Of a stretch of DNA of 16,471 nucleotides, positions 1 through 7,967 are shown piece by piece. The position numbers and the translations under genes were made by a program. This DNA comes from JBOGGN01 sp050744165 (GTDB lineage: Bacteria; Actinomycetota; Acidimicrobiia; Acidimicrobiales; Palsa-688), in assembly GCA_050744165.1 (NCBI GenBank), contig JBOGGN010000373.1, positions 1 through 16,471 of the forward strand. Direction: 5' to 3'. Below the pieces are notes generated by a model. The model was not told where the DNA came from and made no database searches. It was given only the letters and a program-made list of their open reading frames with translations. Position 1 is the first letter of the stretch. Every line of letters begins with the position of its first letter.

Positions 1-639
1 GAGTCGGCCTTCGCCAGCGTCCTCATCGCCGGCGTGGTCGGAATCTCAATCATGTTCCATGGGATCATGTCGGTGGCCCTCCCCATGGCGACCGAGTTTG
101 GCTACACCAAGGAGATCGAGGACCGGGTCCTCGCCCCCATGCCGGTGTGGCTGGTGGCGGCGGGCAAGGTCGTCGCCGGGGCCGTCCAGGGGCTGATCGC
201 GGCCTGCATCGTGTTCCCGGTGGCCAAGTTCGTCCACGCCAAGGGCATCACGGCGCATCTCTCCATCCATTGGCCGGTGCTGATCGTCCTGCTACCGCTG
301 GCCTGCATCATGTGCGCTTCGTTCGGGCTGGTGCTTGGCGCACGGGTCGAGCCCCGGAACATCTCGGCCATGTTCGGGTTCATCGTCCTGCCGATGACCT
401 TCCTTGGCGGCACGTACTACGCCTGGACTGCCCTCCAGCACGTGACGGTGTTCGGCTTCCCGTGGTTGCAGACGCTGGTGCTGATCAACCCCTTGATCTA
501 CGTGACCGAGGGATTCCGGGCGGCGTTGACCACCTCGTCGCACATGCACCTGTATGTGATCTTCCCGGTCCTTGCCGTCATCACTGCGGTGTTGCTGTGG
601 CAGGGGATCGCCGGGTTCAAGAAGCGGGTGCTCGCCTAG
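1..639 (+). CDS. ABC-2 type transporter permease, C-terminal part (5' end outside window)
   Basis: The frame is open from the first base and ends at TAG 637-639, giving about 212 residues without the true start. The protein is very hydrophobic, with about five membrane segments. A cytoplasmic-loop stretch, EIEDRVLAPMPVWLVAAGK, precedes a segment containing GAVQGLIAA. Near the end, LPMTFLGGTYYAW and LINPLIYVTEGFRAAL match the conserved C-terminal part of ABC-2 (DrrB/NodJ-like) permeases. Such proteins form the membrane channel of an exporter and need a separate ATPase, normally encoded just upstream and so outside the window. The substrate (drug, lipid or polysaccharide) cannot be read from this fragment. 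The final ATG-proximal start at 34 is internal and not the real start. The family assignment is secure, the substrate unknown. Confidence 0.85.
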   Translation, partial: ESAFASVLIAGVVGISIMFHGIMSVALPMATEFGYTKEIEDRVLAPMPVWLVAAGKVVAGAVQGLIAACIVFPVAKFVHAKGITAHLSIHWPVLIVLLPLACIMCASFGLVLGARVEPRNISAMFGFIVLPMTFLGGTYYAWTALQHVTVFGFPWLQTLVLINPLIYVTEGFRAALTTSSHMHLYVIFPVLAVITAVLLWQGIAGFKKRVLA

Positions 640-654
640 TCCTACCGGTGGCAG

Positions 655-674
655 CCGGGGCCTTCGGGCCCCGG
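655..674 (+). terminator. GC hairpin with UUCG tetraloop between convergent genes
   Basis: Bases 655-662 pair with 667-674 to form an 8-bp GC-rich stem closing a TTCG loop, the very stable C(UUCG)G tetraloop on the plus strand. It starts 16 bp after the permease stop and lies between that gene and the convergent cyclase gene. No T-tract follows. More GGGCCC-type palindromes continue to about 688. A transcription end for the permease transcript is the simplest reading. Confidence 0.5.
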
Positions 675-707
675 GCCCCGGGCCTTGGGGCGCTGGGCCG
701 CACTCTC

Positions 708-1694
708 CTACTGCGGGGCGTCGTGGGCGGAACGGATCCGGACGGGCGTCATGCGGCCCTTGACCAGGACCTCCTCGGCGTTATCGAAGTGGACTGCAGC
801 TCCGACCAGGCCGGGGACCTCGTCGGTGACGATGACCTCCCCTCGTCCCTCGCGCGCCGCCAGGCCCGAGAGCCGGAAGGCAACGTTGGTCTGGTCACCG
901 AGCACCGTCACCAACTTGCCGGTCATGGTGCTGACACCGACCAACCCGCTGGTGACCGCCCAACCCATACGCAGAGGTGAGCCATCGGGCGAGGTGAGCC
1001 CGATGGATCCCGCCACCCGGTGGACGGCGCGAGCGGCGTCAAGGGCGAAGGTGGTGGCCCGGAGGACGGCGTCGGGGATGTGGTCGATCTCCCATATCGC
1101 GAAGAAGGCGTCGCCGACGTAGTTGTTGAGCGTGCCCCCGTGGGTCACCAGCAGCTCGAACAGCATGTCGTACAACCGGTTGAGCTCCTGGGTCAAGGTG
1201 GTGGTCTCGGTCTGCTCGGAGATCGTCGAGTAGGAGACGATGTCGCCCACGACCATGGCCATGCGGACCAAGCCGACATCATTCACCGTGGCTCGGTGTT
1301 CCACCTCGGCGACGAGCCGCTGCGGAGGGACGCTCCCGGCCTGGAAGCGCAGGGCGGTCTGGCCGACCAGGATCTCGTCGCCGGAGTGCAGCAACACCGG
1401 ACTGATGCGTTCGATGCGCCGCCCGTTGACCCTCGTCCCGTTGGTGCTGGTGTCGACGACGTAACCTTGCCCTGAGGGGGCGTCCCAGCGCACTTCGGCG
1501 TGGACACGGCTGACTGCCGGGTCGTCGACCAGCAGGCGCCGGTCGGGTTCGATGCCGGCGCATTCCCGCCCGATGAAGAATCGGTCTTTGATCGGGTACA
1601 CGCGCTCGGCCGCGGAGCCAGCGTCGGTGACCAAGGTGGCGGGCGAGGCTTCGGAGGGCATCACCAAGGGCACGAGGTTGGCGGCCCGCAGCAC
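708..1694 (-). CDS. FHA domain plus class III adenylate/guanylate cyclase
   Basis: A 328-residue protein. Residues about 38-115 form a forkhead-associated domain: GR at 42-43, SRVHAEV at 62-68, then TSTNGTRVNG at 82-91. This fold reads phosphothreonine. Residues about 145-325 form a class III nucleotidyl cyclase domain. Metal-ligand aspartates are at D151 (VVGDIVS) and D195 (NYVGDAF), and the transition-state pair N270/R274 sits in NVAFRL. The lysine that normally precedes the GD motif (K-x-x-G-D) and contacts the purine is Asn191; the partner position is Thr263, a common bacterial variant. The enzyme would make cAMP or cGMP, with FHA linking it to Ser/Thr kinase signalling. The start used is GTG 1694; ATG 1661 is an alternative and neither has a clear ribosome site. 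It lies 100 bp downstream of the thiol-like operon on the same strand, which contains a cyclic-nucleotide-binding domain. Confidence 0.88.
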   Translation of the reverse strand: MLRAANLVPLVMPSEASPATLVTDAGSAAERVYPIKDRFFIGRECAGIEPDRRLLVDDPAVSRVHAEVRWDAPSGQGYVVDTSTNGTRVNGRRIERISPVLLHSGDEILVGQTALRFQAGSVPPQRLVAEVEHRATVNDVGLVRMAMVVGDIVSYSTISEQTETTTLTQELNRLYDMLFELLVTHGGTLNNYVGDAFFAIWEIDHIPDAVLRATTFALDAARAVHRVAGSIGLTSPDGSPLRMGWAVTSGLVGVSTMTGKLVTVLGDQTNVAFRLSGLAAREGRGEVIVTDEVPGLVGAAVHFDNAEEVLVKGRMTPVRIRSAHDAPQ

Positions 1695-1745
1695 TGGCAG
1701 TGACGACCGGAGTTGCGTCGTCGGGGCACGGCGCCGAATGTACCG

Positions 1746-1770
1746 CCGGACCCCCGGCCGTGGTGTCCGG
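1746..1770 (-). terminator. possible weak stem-loop after the operon
   Basis: CCGGAC at 1746-1751 and GTCCGG at 1765-1770 can form a 6-bp stem with a 13-nt loop, in the 100-bp gap between the BshB1-like gene and the cyclase gene (both leftward). There is no U-tract. It could attenuate or end the operon transcript, but stems this short arise by chance in GC-rich DNA. Confidence 0.25.
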
Positions 1771-1794
1771 TCCTCGAAGGCGGCCAGGGCGGGT

Positions 1795-2526
1795 TCATAG
1801 GAATGCCTTGTACCCGCCCACAGTCGACCCTCGACCGGGGCGATCGAGACCCGGCAGGTTGGGCAGAGGAACCGGTCCCGCGGCCCAGAACGCCTCGCCT
1901 CGGGCGGCGCCGATCATGGCTCCGTGCCACACCGCCCGCGCTTCGACGGCAGCCAGAAGGCCGGGGGCAGACGGTGACCCCGCCGTACCGAACTGGCTGG
2001 CGTGGGCGGCCAAGGCCGCCATCTTGACCGGCCACGTCTCGGTCACGTCGACCACGAAGGAGGGGGAAAAGGGGTGGTGGACCATGTAGTGGAACAGGTG
2101 GCGGGGGCGAAAGGCGTTGCCGGGACCGACGCGGGCCAGGCCGGCGGCGAAGGTGGCGTCGCGTGCCAGGCGCCCGGTGGCGGCATGGTCGGGATGGCGA
2201 TCATCGAGGTAGGGGGCGAGCACCACCCGGGGACGCAGGTCCCGGAGAAGAGATACCACCGCATCGAGATGGCCGGCGTCGGACCCGATCCGAGTGTCGG
2301 GCAGGTCGAGGCAGGGTCGGGCGCACAAACCGAGGACGCGAGCCGCTTCCATACGCTCGAGATCTCGCTCTTCAACGGTACCGAACGAGGCCATCTCACC
2401 CCTCGAAAGGTCAGCCGCTGCCACCCGCAAGCCGGATCTGGCGGCGACCACCAGCGCCGCCCCACAACCGAGCTCAATGTCGTCGGGATGGGCTCCGAGC
2501 GCCAGAACGTCGACCGGTTCGGTCAT
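1795..2526 (-). CDS. bshB1: BshB1-like GlcNAc-malate deacetylase (PIG-L/LmbE family)
   Basis: A 243-residue single-domain PIG-L zinc deacetylase, the usual length of BshB1. The zinc/catalytic motif AHPDD is at residues 12-16 (GAHPDDIELGCG), and the second conserved segment LDDRHPDHAATGRL is at 107-120, with H111 and H114. The region DLSRGEMASFGTVEER (39-54) followed by an LDLPDTRIG stretch, and the later SQFG and VEARA segments, follow Bacillus BshB1 closely by memory. That family removes the acetyl group from GlcNAc-malate to give GlcN-malate in bacillithiol synthesis. The ATG at 2526 overlaps the upstream stop in an ATGA, which fixes the start; the frame stays open further upstream to 2820, but that part lies over the neighbouring gene. 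It is the last gene of the operon. MshB (mycothiol) is a related alternative, but the BshA-type partner argues for BshB1. Confidence 0.85.
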   Translation of the reverse strand: MTEPVDVLALGAHPDDIELGCGAALVVAARSGLRVAAADLSRGEMASFGTVEERDLERMEAARVLGLCARPCLDLPDTRIGSDAGHLDAVVSLLRDLRPRVVLAPYLDDRHPDHAATGRLARDATFAAGLARVGPGNAFRPRHLFHYMVHHPFSPSFVVDVTETWPVKMAALAAHASQFGTAGSPSAPGLLAAVEARAVWHGAMIGAARGEAFWAAGPVPLPNLPGLDRPGRGSTVGGYKAFL

Positions 2527-3680
2527 TCCGGCTCGGTCAGATAGTCGTACATCAAGCTGTCCGGCCCGTTCCCGGCGGAGGACGCCAGCTCCACGGGAAG
2601 GAACATCGGCACCGGACGGCCGTCCAGCACTCGGCGGACCACGTCGGCGAATACGACGGAGTACAGCGCCGAGCTGCGCCCCGGGATCAATCCCGAGATC
2701 TGGTCGTTCAGATAGATGAGGAAGGTGACATCGGTGGACCACGAGTCGGTGGCCAGAACCTCGTCGATGGAGAGGTGGCCGTGGCCGAGGAAGAACCGGT
2801 ACTCGAGCCCGCAGTAGCACTGGGCGAAGGCGAAATGGTCGCCTCCCTGCTGAATATGGCGGAGGCGCTCACGTCGGCCGTCCTTCGGACAGGCGTAGTG
2901 CAGGGGCAGGTAATCCGGGTCCAGGACCCGCACTTGGGGGTCGATCCCGGCGGCCACCAGCGCCGCCACCGCTTCGTTGTAGACGGCGACGAAAGCGTCG
3001 ATCCGCTCGACGGCTTGAGCGACGGAGGCCGACAACACGCCGCCAAGGCGCGAGATCAGCTCCACCGTCGGTCGATAGTCGAGGTGCTGGGCCAGGAGGT
3101 GGCAGGTGAGCGCCCGGTTCAGGTCGGCGAGAGTCTCGACGCCGTCGTCGGCCATGGCGTCGCTCATGGCGTCGAGGCGCTGGCGCCACGGAGAGGACCG
3201 GGAAAGGTCCGGCGCCGTGGCCAGCCAGTCCGCCAGCCGGGTCACCAGCTCCTGGCGGCGAGCCATCTCCACCGGCACGAAGCGGCTCTCCATCTGACGG
3301 AACTTGTTGCTCACCAGTCGGTACGCGAAGCCTGCCGGCGGCTCGCCCCAGGTCACCGTCGACGAGCCGCGGTTGGCCCCGCTGCGGTCGGTGTCGACTC
3401 CGATGAAGAGAGGGACGATCCCCGGGAGACGGCCGAGCGTCCGGGCGGCATGGAACTTGCAGGACACCGACCGTTGGTAGTCGCAACAGATCTGGTGGCC
3501 GAAGGCGACGGGAAGGTCTCCGGGATCCCAGCCGAGGGACCGCACCAACCCGTCGTCGGCGGGCGGCCGCAGCGAGGCCACGAAGTCACCTTCTTCGAGG
3601 TGCATCTCGTGTTCCTCCAAGAACCGGCGCCCCTCGCTGGCGGCGAGGAGGTCTCCGAGCGATTGCAAGGTCCCCGTCAT
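2523..3680 (-). CDS. Unassigned protein between bshA and bshB1; candidate divergent cysteine-adding (BshC-like) enzyme
   Basis: A 385-residue soluble protein I cannot assign to a named family with certainty. An N-terminal part carries AFGHQ (59-63), a lysine at 75, then PLFIGVDTD (90-98). This resembles the GQQ...K...D.D pattern in the Rossmann core of BshC, but the protein is much shorter than BshC (about 540 residues). A helical middle follows (about 135-245). Residues 264-290 hold CPKDG and CYCG (Cys 264, 288, 290), like half of a zinc ribbon. After it, SGLIPGRSSALYSVVF and PVPMFLPVE recall the region after the zinc ribbon of class I aminoacyl-tRNA synthetases. Its start ATGA-overlaps bshA and its stop ATGA-overlaps bshB1, so position alone suggests the third step: adding cysteine, or another amino acid, to GlcN-malate. 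The coding call is firm, the function inferred. Confidence 0.85.
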   Translation of the reverse strand: MTGTLQSLGDLLAASEGRRFLEEHEMHLEEGDFVASLRPPADDGLVRSLGWDPGDLPVAFGHQICCDYQRSVSCKFHAARTLGRLPGIVPLFIGVDTDRSGANRGSSTVTWGEPPAGFAYRLVSNKFRQMESRFVPVEMARRQELVTRLADWLATAPDLSRSSPWRQRLDAMSDAMADDGVETLADLNRALTCHLLAQHLDYRPTVELISRLGGVLSASVAQAVERIDAFVAVYNEAVAALVAAGIDPQVRVLDPDYLPLHYACPKDGRRERLRHIQQGGDHFAFAQCYCGLEYRFFLGHGHLSIDEVLATDSWSTDVTFLIYLNDQISGLIPGRSSALYSVVFADVVRRVLDGRPVPMFLPVELASSAGNGPDSLMYDYLTEPE

Positions 3681-4879
3681 CGGCCGCCATCGGGACGGGC
3701 ACTGTCGGGACGGGCACCGGTGGGCGTGGCACCGTTGGGCGGGGCGCCGGTGGGCGTGGCCACCACCCGCTGGTAGAGGGCCAGGTAGCGCAAGGCCACC
3801 TTGTCGCTGGCGAACAGGCCGGCGCGCTCCACGCCCCGTTTGGCCATGAGCGCCGCCCGTTCCGGATCCTGCAGGATCGACAGGACGCCCGCGGATGCGG
3901 CCTCCTCGTCGCCCGGGTCGAACAGGGCGCCGGTCACGCCATCGTCGACGACCTCGGGGATGCCCCCAACCCGGGGCGCGACCACCGGTACGCCGCAGGC
4001 CTGGGCCTCCAGGGCGGCCAAGCAGAAACTTTCGCTCCTGCTCGTCATCAGCAACAGATCCGCCCGGGGGAGGATGCGGTGGACGTCGGGCCGCAGACCG
4101 AAATGGCGGATGTCCTCGTTCACCCCACCGTCGTCGAGGATCTCGTCGACCGCGGCCATGTCGGCGCCGTCGCCGATCAGCCACAGCGTCGAAGCCATCC
4201 GGTGGCGCACCGTGAGGAACACCCGAGCAACGGACTCGGTCGCCTTGACCGGCCGGAAGTTGGACACGTGGGCGATCCGAGGACGATGCGGGCGCACCCT
4301 TCCGGCATGGTGGGGGCGCCATCGGGTCAGGTCCACGAAGTTCGGGATCACCTCCGGCGGACGCGTCCATCCGAACACCCGGCGCGCCAGTTGGGCGTGA
4401 CTGATCGAGACCGTCGTCAGGGCGTCGAGGGAACGGAGGGCGCCGTCGAGCTGCGGGCCCACCATCGGGTCCCGGCCGTAAACACTGACATCGGTGCCAT
4501 GCAGGGTGGCGATCAGGCGGGGACAGAGGTCGCCGAGAACGGTGCGCAGCCCCGCCGCCAGAAACGCGAAGGGCAGGGCGTAATGCACGTGCAAGACATC
4601 GAGACCCTCCGTGCGGGCCACATCGACGATGAGCGACGTCAGCTTGTCGAGGTCGGTGGCCGGCCAGGCGAGGTCGAGACGGTCCCGGGAATGCGGGGCG
4701 GCGCCTTCGACCAGATGGGCGCTGACGGCGAGAGGCAGCTCCTCCAGGAATGCCGCGTTCCGGCGGCAGAACACATGCACGCGGTGGCCGGCCTCGGCCA
4801 TCTGACCCGCCAAGCCAACGGCAACTTTGGCACTTCCGCCGAAGCCGGCGTGGCAGATGAGCCCGATCCTCATCGTCAC
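3677..4879 (-). CDS. bshA: BshA-like GT4 glycosyltransferase (UDP-GlcNAc:L-malate type)
   Basis: A 400-residue GT-B, family GT4 glycosyltransferase. The segments follow BshA in order: GLICHAGFGGSAKVAVGLA (6-24), HVHYALP (97-103), ATLHGTD (124-130), VIPNFVD (177-183), HVSNFRPVK (204-212) and the C-terminal ESFCLAALE (283-291), whose two glutamates are the retaining-GT4 E-x7-E motif. BshA joins UDP-GlcNAc to L-malate, the first step of bacillithiol synthesis; the paralog MshA uses inositol phosphate. The HVHYALP and SNFRPVK stretches favour BshA over MshA. The last 26 residues are a proline/alanine/glycine tail made of five 5-residue repeats, absent from the usual family and probably disordered. 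The start is GTG 4879, overlapping the upstream stop as GTGA; ATG 4873 is an alternative. It is co-transcribed with the flanking deacetylase genes. Confidence 0.88.
   Translation of the reverse strand: MTMRIGLICHAGFGGSAKVAVGLAGQMAEAGHRVHVFCRRNAAFLEELPLAVSAHLVEGAAPHSRDRLDLAWPATDLDKLTSLIVDVARTEGLDVLHVHYALPFAFLAAGLRTVLGDLCPRLIATLHGTDVSVYGRDPMVGPQLDGALRSLDALTTVSISHAQLARRVFGWTRPPEVIPNFVDLTRWRPHHAGRVRPHRPRIAHVSNFRPVKATESVARVFLTVRHRMASTLWLIGDGADMAAVDEILDDGGVNEDIRHFGLRPDVHRILPRADLLLMTSRSESFCLAALEAQACGVPVVAPRVGGIPEVVDDGVTGALFDPGDEEAASAGVLSILQDPERAALMAKRGVERAGLFASDKVALRYLALYQRVVATPTGAPPNGATPTGARPDSARPDGGR
3683..3757 (-). repeat. Five tandem 15-bp units coding the BshA tail
   Basis: Codons 375-399 of the BshA-like gene are five degenerate 15-bp units, giving TPTGA, PPNGA, TPTGA, RPDSA and RPDGG. 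The array ends just before the next gene's start, so copy-number change would alter the tail length without breaking the frame. Confidence 0.75.
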
Positions 4880-7800
4880 CCTCCCGGTGCTTGGCCGGCC
4901 AGCTTGCGGGCCAAGAGCTTAAGGAAGCCCGGGGCCAGTTCGGGGTGGCTGGCCATCAGATGGCTGAAGTCGGTTCCCCGGAGCACCAGCGCCGTCACCG
5001 GAGTGCGGGCAACGAGGGTGGCGGAGCGGGGGATGTCAGCCAACAGCGCCAGTTCGCCAACCGCCTCCCCCGGCCGGGCGCGGTAAAGGAGGCGCCGCTG
5101 GCCAGCCTCGTCGCGGACCACGTCGATCTCGCCCTGCAGCGGCAGAAACAGGTCGCTGTCCCGGTCTCCCTCCCCACAGAGCTCGGCGCCTTCGGGCCAA
5201 GACCGCTCGGACATGGCTCGGGCGACGTCGTAGGCCTCGGTCTCGGCGAGGGAGGAGAACAGCTCGACGCCTCGCAACCGTTCGCGCCGCTCGAGGATCT
5301 TGGTCTCGGCGAGACCGATCAGGTTGGCGAAGAGCCGGATGGCGCCGGGAACTCCCGCCGGGATCTGCCGGAAGAAGGAATACCCGGTGTAGACGTAGCT
5401 TCCCTGGCCGTAGGCGGCGACCAGCAACCCCCCCGACAGCGGGTCCTCTCCGGGGTCGTGGCTGGCGAGCAGTGGCCGGTAGCGCGCGTCCCATTCCCCG
5501 AAGAAGTACAAGCCCCGGTCGTGAACCCACCCCTCGAAGTCCCCGGGGTCGATCTTGTTGGGGCTCCGCAACACGGTGTCGTCAGGATCGAGCATCATCA
5601 CCGGGGCGTCGGGGTAGGTCACCCGGCCGTGGGGTTGGTAGAAGCGGAACGGATAGGGGGCCAGACCCTCGGCCTCATAGGGGTAGCTCTGGTACTGCAC
5701 CACCAAGGTGCCGCCTTGTTCGACGTACTCAAGCAGCCGGGCGGCGTTGGCCCGCACCCCGGCATGGACCACATAGGCGTTGGGGCCGACCACGATGGCG
5801 TCGTAACGGTGTAGGTCCGCTTCGCCCAGCCGGTCGACGGCCAGCACGGTCATGTCGAGACCGAAGTGCGCCAGGGACACCACGACGCTCTCTTCGGCTC
5901 CGGGGATGTAGCCGTACCGAAGGGTCTTGAAGAACTCGGCCGCGACGAGGTGGACCTCGACCGCCGCCGCCTCGACCAGCAGGGCTTCGGCGGCGCAATT
6001 GCTCTCGTCGACGGGCCCGGGAGTCCCCGGGGAGGCAAGCCGCACCGCATTCAGCACCACGCTGGAATGGCGGTCCCCGACAGCCAGATCGTAGGCCAGG
6101 CGGTGCACGGAGTCCCCTTCCAACGAGGGCACGGCGATCTCGAAGGCGGCGCGCTGGCGGCCGGCGCTTCGGATCGGCACTGCCACCGCCCTGGGGTGGA
6201 CACCCCACCCGCGAGGCACCGGAAGTGCCAGCCTGGCGACCAGCGCGGCGTCGGTCACCAGGCCTTCGAGTCCGACCTGGAGCTCATACTTGGCAGCGTG
6301 GGCGGCGGGGAGGATCTCGAGTCGGTGCTGCGGGTTGAGGGCCACGGGTGGCACCACTTCGAGCGGCAACTCCCGGTACCCACCAGAGCAGGGGGAGCGC
6401 TCGACTGCCACCGCCCCTACCGAAAGTCGATGCGCTCCATGGGCAACCGACCACCGGGCGCCCACCAGTGGCCCGTCGAACGCCTGCCCGCAGGGGACCC
6501 CGGCGGGCCACAGATAGCGGTAGGGAGTGGCCGGCCGGCGCAGCCAGTAGGGACACGTCAACGGCGCCGGGTCGGGCACCGTGACGTCGAAGATCGCCCG
6601 CGGGGGATCGCTGTCACTCGGGGGCACCGGTTGGGCTTGCCAGCCCTCGGGGAGCTCGAGGGTGGGGGGCGTGGGATCCACTGCCTCGCCGTCCCACAGG
6701 CGGGCCACGACCCGGAACGTGGTTCCCGGGATGAGCCGAGCGCGCTCGACCAGACATTCCCCGCGCAGGCCAAGGCATCGAGCCGCGACCCGCTCGCCGT
6801 CCGCGACCTTGCGATCGAGCAGCCGCCTCACCGAGGCGGCGTCGCGCGCCAAGGCGTTGGCATCGTTGACGACGATCTGGCGAGCCTGGCGAAGCAGGTC
6901 CACGAACTCGAGCGCCAGCTCCCCGCACTCCCGGGGCCGGTCGGGCCGGAAGGCCTCCACGGCGGCGGCAGCGCACTGCGCCGCTCGTTCCAGGAGGGGC
7001 TCTACCCCTGGTGGGCCACCGGCAGCAGCCACCTGGCCAGCCAGGCTGGCGTCGACACCGTCGAAGAGCTGATCCGCTTGGTCGGGGACTGCGCCAGGAC
7101 CGCGGAGGCGGCGGAGGTAGTAGAAGTAGTCGCCAGCCTCGGGGAGGAACGAAAGGCCCTGGCTTCGGTGCCGGTTGCGGCTCTTGGCTGCCAGCTCCTC
7201 GTAGCTGCATCCCGCGACGGGATCGAAGAACCCCGTGTTGATCCGTACGCAGCCCTGCCGCTCGTACTCCGGCATTTGAGCGCCGGACACCCATGCCTCG
7301 CCCGGCTGCCAGTCGCCCGCCAGCGAGCAATACAGCTTCGACGGCCGCCACGGTGGCGGCTCGGTACCGGGGCCGGCGAGATAGCTCGGATCGCGGCTGG
7401 CGTCGAAGGCCGAGACCGTCGCCACGCCGACCGCCCGATGGTGGCCGTGACCGTCGCTTGGGCCGCCGCTCCACCGAGCGATCACCACCTGGGGCTGGAC
7501 CATGCGGATGGCACGGACGATCTCGGCCACCACGTCCTCGGCGCCCCATCTCGCCAGTGCCGCCTCGGCGGTTTTCACATACCCGAAGTCGTAGAACGGA
7601 CCGTACAGGACCTCGGCCCCGTCGACCTCCCGGGCCGACAGGCTCTCCCACGTGCGAACGATGCCGAAGGCGGCGCCTCGTTCCGGCCCGGCCCGGTTCT
7701 GGCCGCCTTCTCCCCGGGTGGCCGACCAGTAGACGACCCTGGCCGACAGCCGCCGGGAAAGGTACGCCAGCAGTCCCGTTTCCTCGTCATCGGGGTGGGC

Positions 7801-7893
7801 GCCCACCACCAAGACCGCGGCGCCGGTGGCCAGGGCACGCACCTCGTAGACGAGGTCGGCGTTGCCCAACTCGGGATTGGGAGTCACCGCCAC
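4876..7893 (-). CDS. PIG-L hydrolase with GATase-like domain and C-terminal cyclic-nucleotide-binding domain
   Basis: A protein of about 1005 residues with no membrane segment. Residues 26-265 are a PIG-L/LmbE zinc hydrolase: VGAHPDDEETG (30-40), TRGEGGQNR (59-67) and DGHGHHRAVG (147-156). Residues about 380-620 are beta-rich with two repeats, probably Ig-like. Residues about 645-860 are a class I glutamine-amidotransferase-like fold (YDAIVVGPNAY, VEQGGTLVVQYQ, YVYTGYSFFRQ). I recall this three-part layout from long PIG-L proteins. What is added is a CRP-type cyclic-nucleotide-binding domain at about 880-1000: GELALLADIPRSATL (946-960) keeps the Glu and Arg (E947, R956) that bind the phosphate and ribose in CRP. 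It may be a second deacetylase or amidase of the pathway, gated by cAMP or cGMP. The start is uncertain: GTG 7893, or GTG 7887, which GTGA-overlaps a small upstream ORF. Its stop overlaps bshA. Confidence 0.85.
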   Translation of the reverse strand: MAVTPNPELGNADLVYEVRALATGAAVLVVGAHPDDEETGLLAYLSRRLSARVVYWSATRGEGGQNRAGPERGAAFGIVRTWESLSAREVDGAEVLYGPFYDFGYVKTAEAALARWGAEDVVAEIVRAIRMVQPQVVIARWSGGPSDGHGHHRAVGVATVSAFDASRDPSYLAGPGTEPPPWRPSKLYCSLAGDWQPGEAWVSGAQMPEYERQGCVRINTGFFDPVAGCSYEELAAKSRNRHRSQGLSFLPEAGDYFYYLRRLRGPGAVPDQADQLFDGVDASLAGQVAAAGGPPGVEPLLERAAQCAAAAVEAFRPDRPRECGELALEFVDLLRQARQIVVNDANALARDAASVRRLLDRKVADGERVAARCLGLRGECLVERARLIPGTTFRVVARLWDGEAVDPTPPTLELPEGWQAQPVPPSDSDPPRAIFDVTVPDPAPLTCPYWLRRPATPYRYLWPAGVPCGQAFDGPLVGARWSVAHGAHRLSVGAVAVERSPCSGGYRELPLEVVPPVALNPQHRLEILPAAHAAKYELQVGLEGLVTDAALVARLALPVPRGWGVHPRAVAVPIRSAGRQRAAFEIAVPSLEGDSVHRLAYDLAVGDRHSSVVLNAVRLASPGTPGPVDESNCAAEALLVEAAAVEVHLVAAEFFKTLRYGYIPGAEESVVVSLAHFGLDMTVLAVDRLGEADLHRYDAIVVGPNAYVVHAGVRANAARLLEYVEQGGTLVVQYQSYPYEAEGLAPYPFRFYQPHGRVTYPDAPVMMLDPDDTVLRSPNKIDPGDFEGWVHDRGLYFFGEWDARYRPLLASHDPGEDPLSGGLLVAAYGQGSYVYTGYSFFRQIPAGVPGAIRLFANLIGLAETKILERRERLRGVELFSSLAETEAYDVARAMSERSWPEGAELCGEGDRDSDLFLPLQGEIDVVRDEAGQRRLLYRARPGEAVGELALLADIPRSATLVARTPVTALVLRGTDFSHLMASHPELAPGFLKLLARKLAGQAPGG

Positions 7894-7967
7894 CGAGGCC
7901 AGCCGGCGGGGGCACCGTCAAGGTCGAGATTGGGGCTCATCGGGCCCATCGGGCCCATCGGGCTCAT
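7884..7967 (-). CDS. Possible 27-codon linker ORF with MGP repeats
   Basis: The 70-bp gap between the two large genes is bridged by an ATG-started ORF of 27 codons, beginning MSPMGPMGPMSP and ending in WPRWR. Its ATG (7967-7965) overlaps the stop of the redox fusion as ATGA. Its TGA (7886-7884) overlaps a GTG start of the next gene as GTGA. This restores the stop-start overlap seen at every other junction. It could carry ribosomes between the large genes or encode a real peptide. Short ORFs arise by chance in GC-rich DNA, so this rests on the double overlap only. Confidence 0.4.
   Translation of the reverse strand: MSPMGPMGPMSPNLDLDGAPAGWPRWR

Noticed and set aside
677..1694. Idea that the cyclase gene is a bacillithiol operon member by overlap
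   Set aside because: A 100-bp gap with a possible stem-loop separates it; only neighbourhood, not coupling, can be claimed.
3683..3757. 15-bp array considered as a CRISPR-like repeat
   Set aside because: Units are contiguous, degenerate and coding, with no spacers.
2163..3776. 537-codon plus-strand open frame
   Set aside because: It is antisense to the BshB1-like gene and the unassigned middle gene, is Arg/Gly/Pro-rich and shows no family motif; a GC-codon shadow.
3681..4370. Upstream extension of the middle gene's frame to 4370
   Set aside because: That part lies over bshA in another frame and is low-complexity Arg/Gly; ATG 3680 with an ATGA overlap is the natural start.
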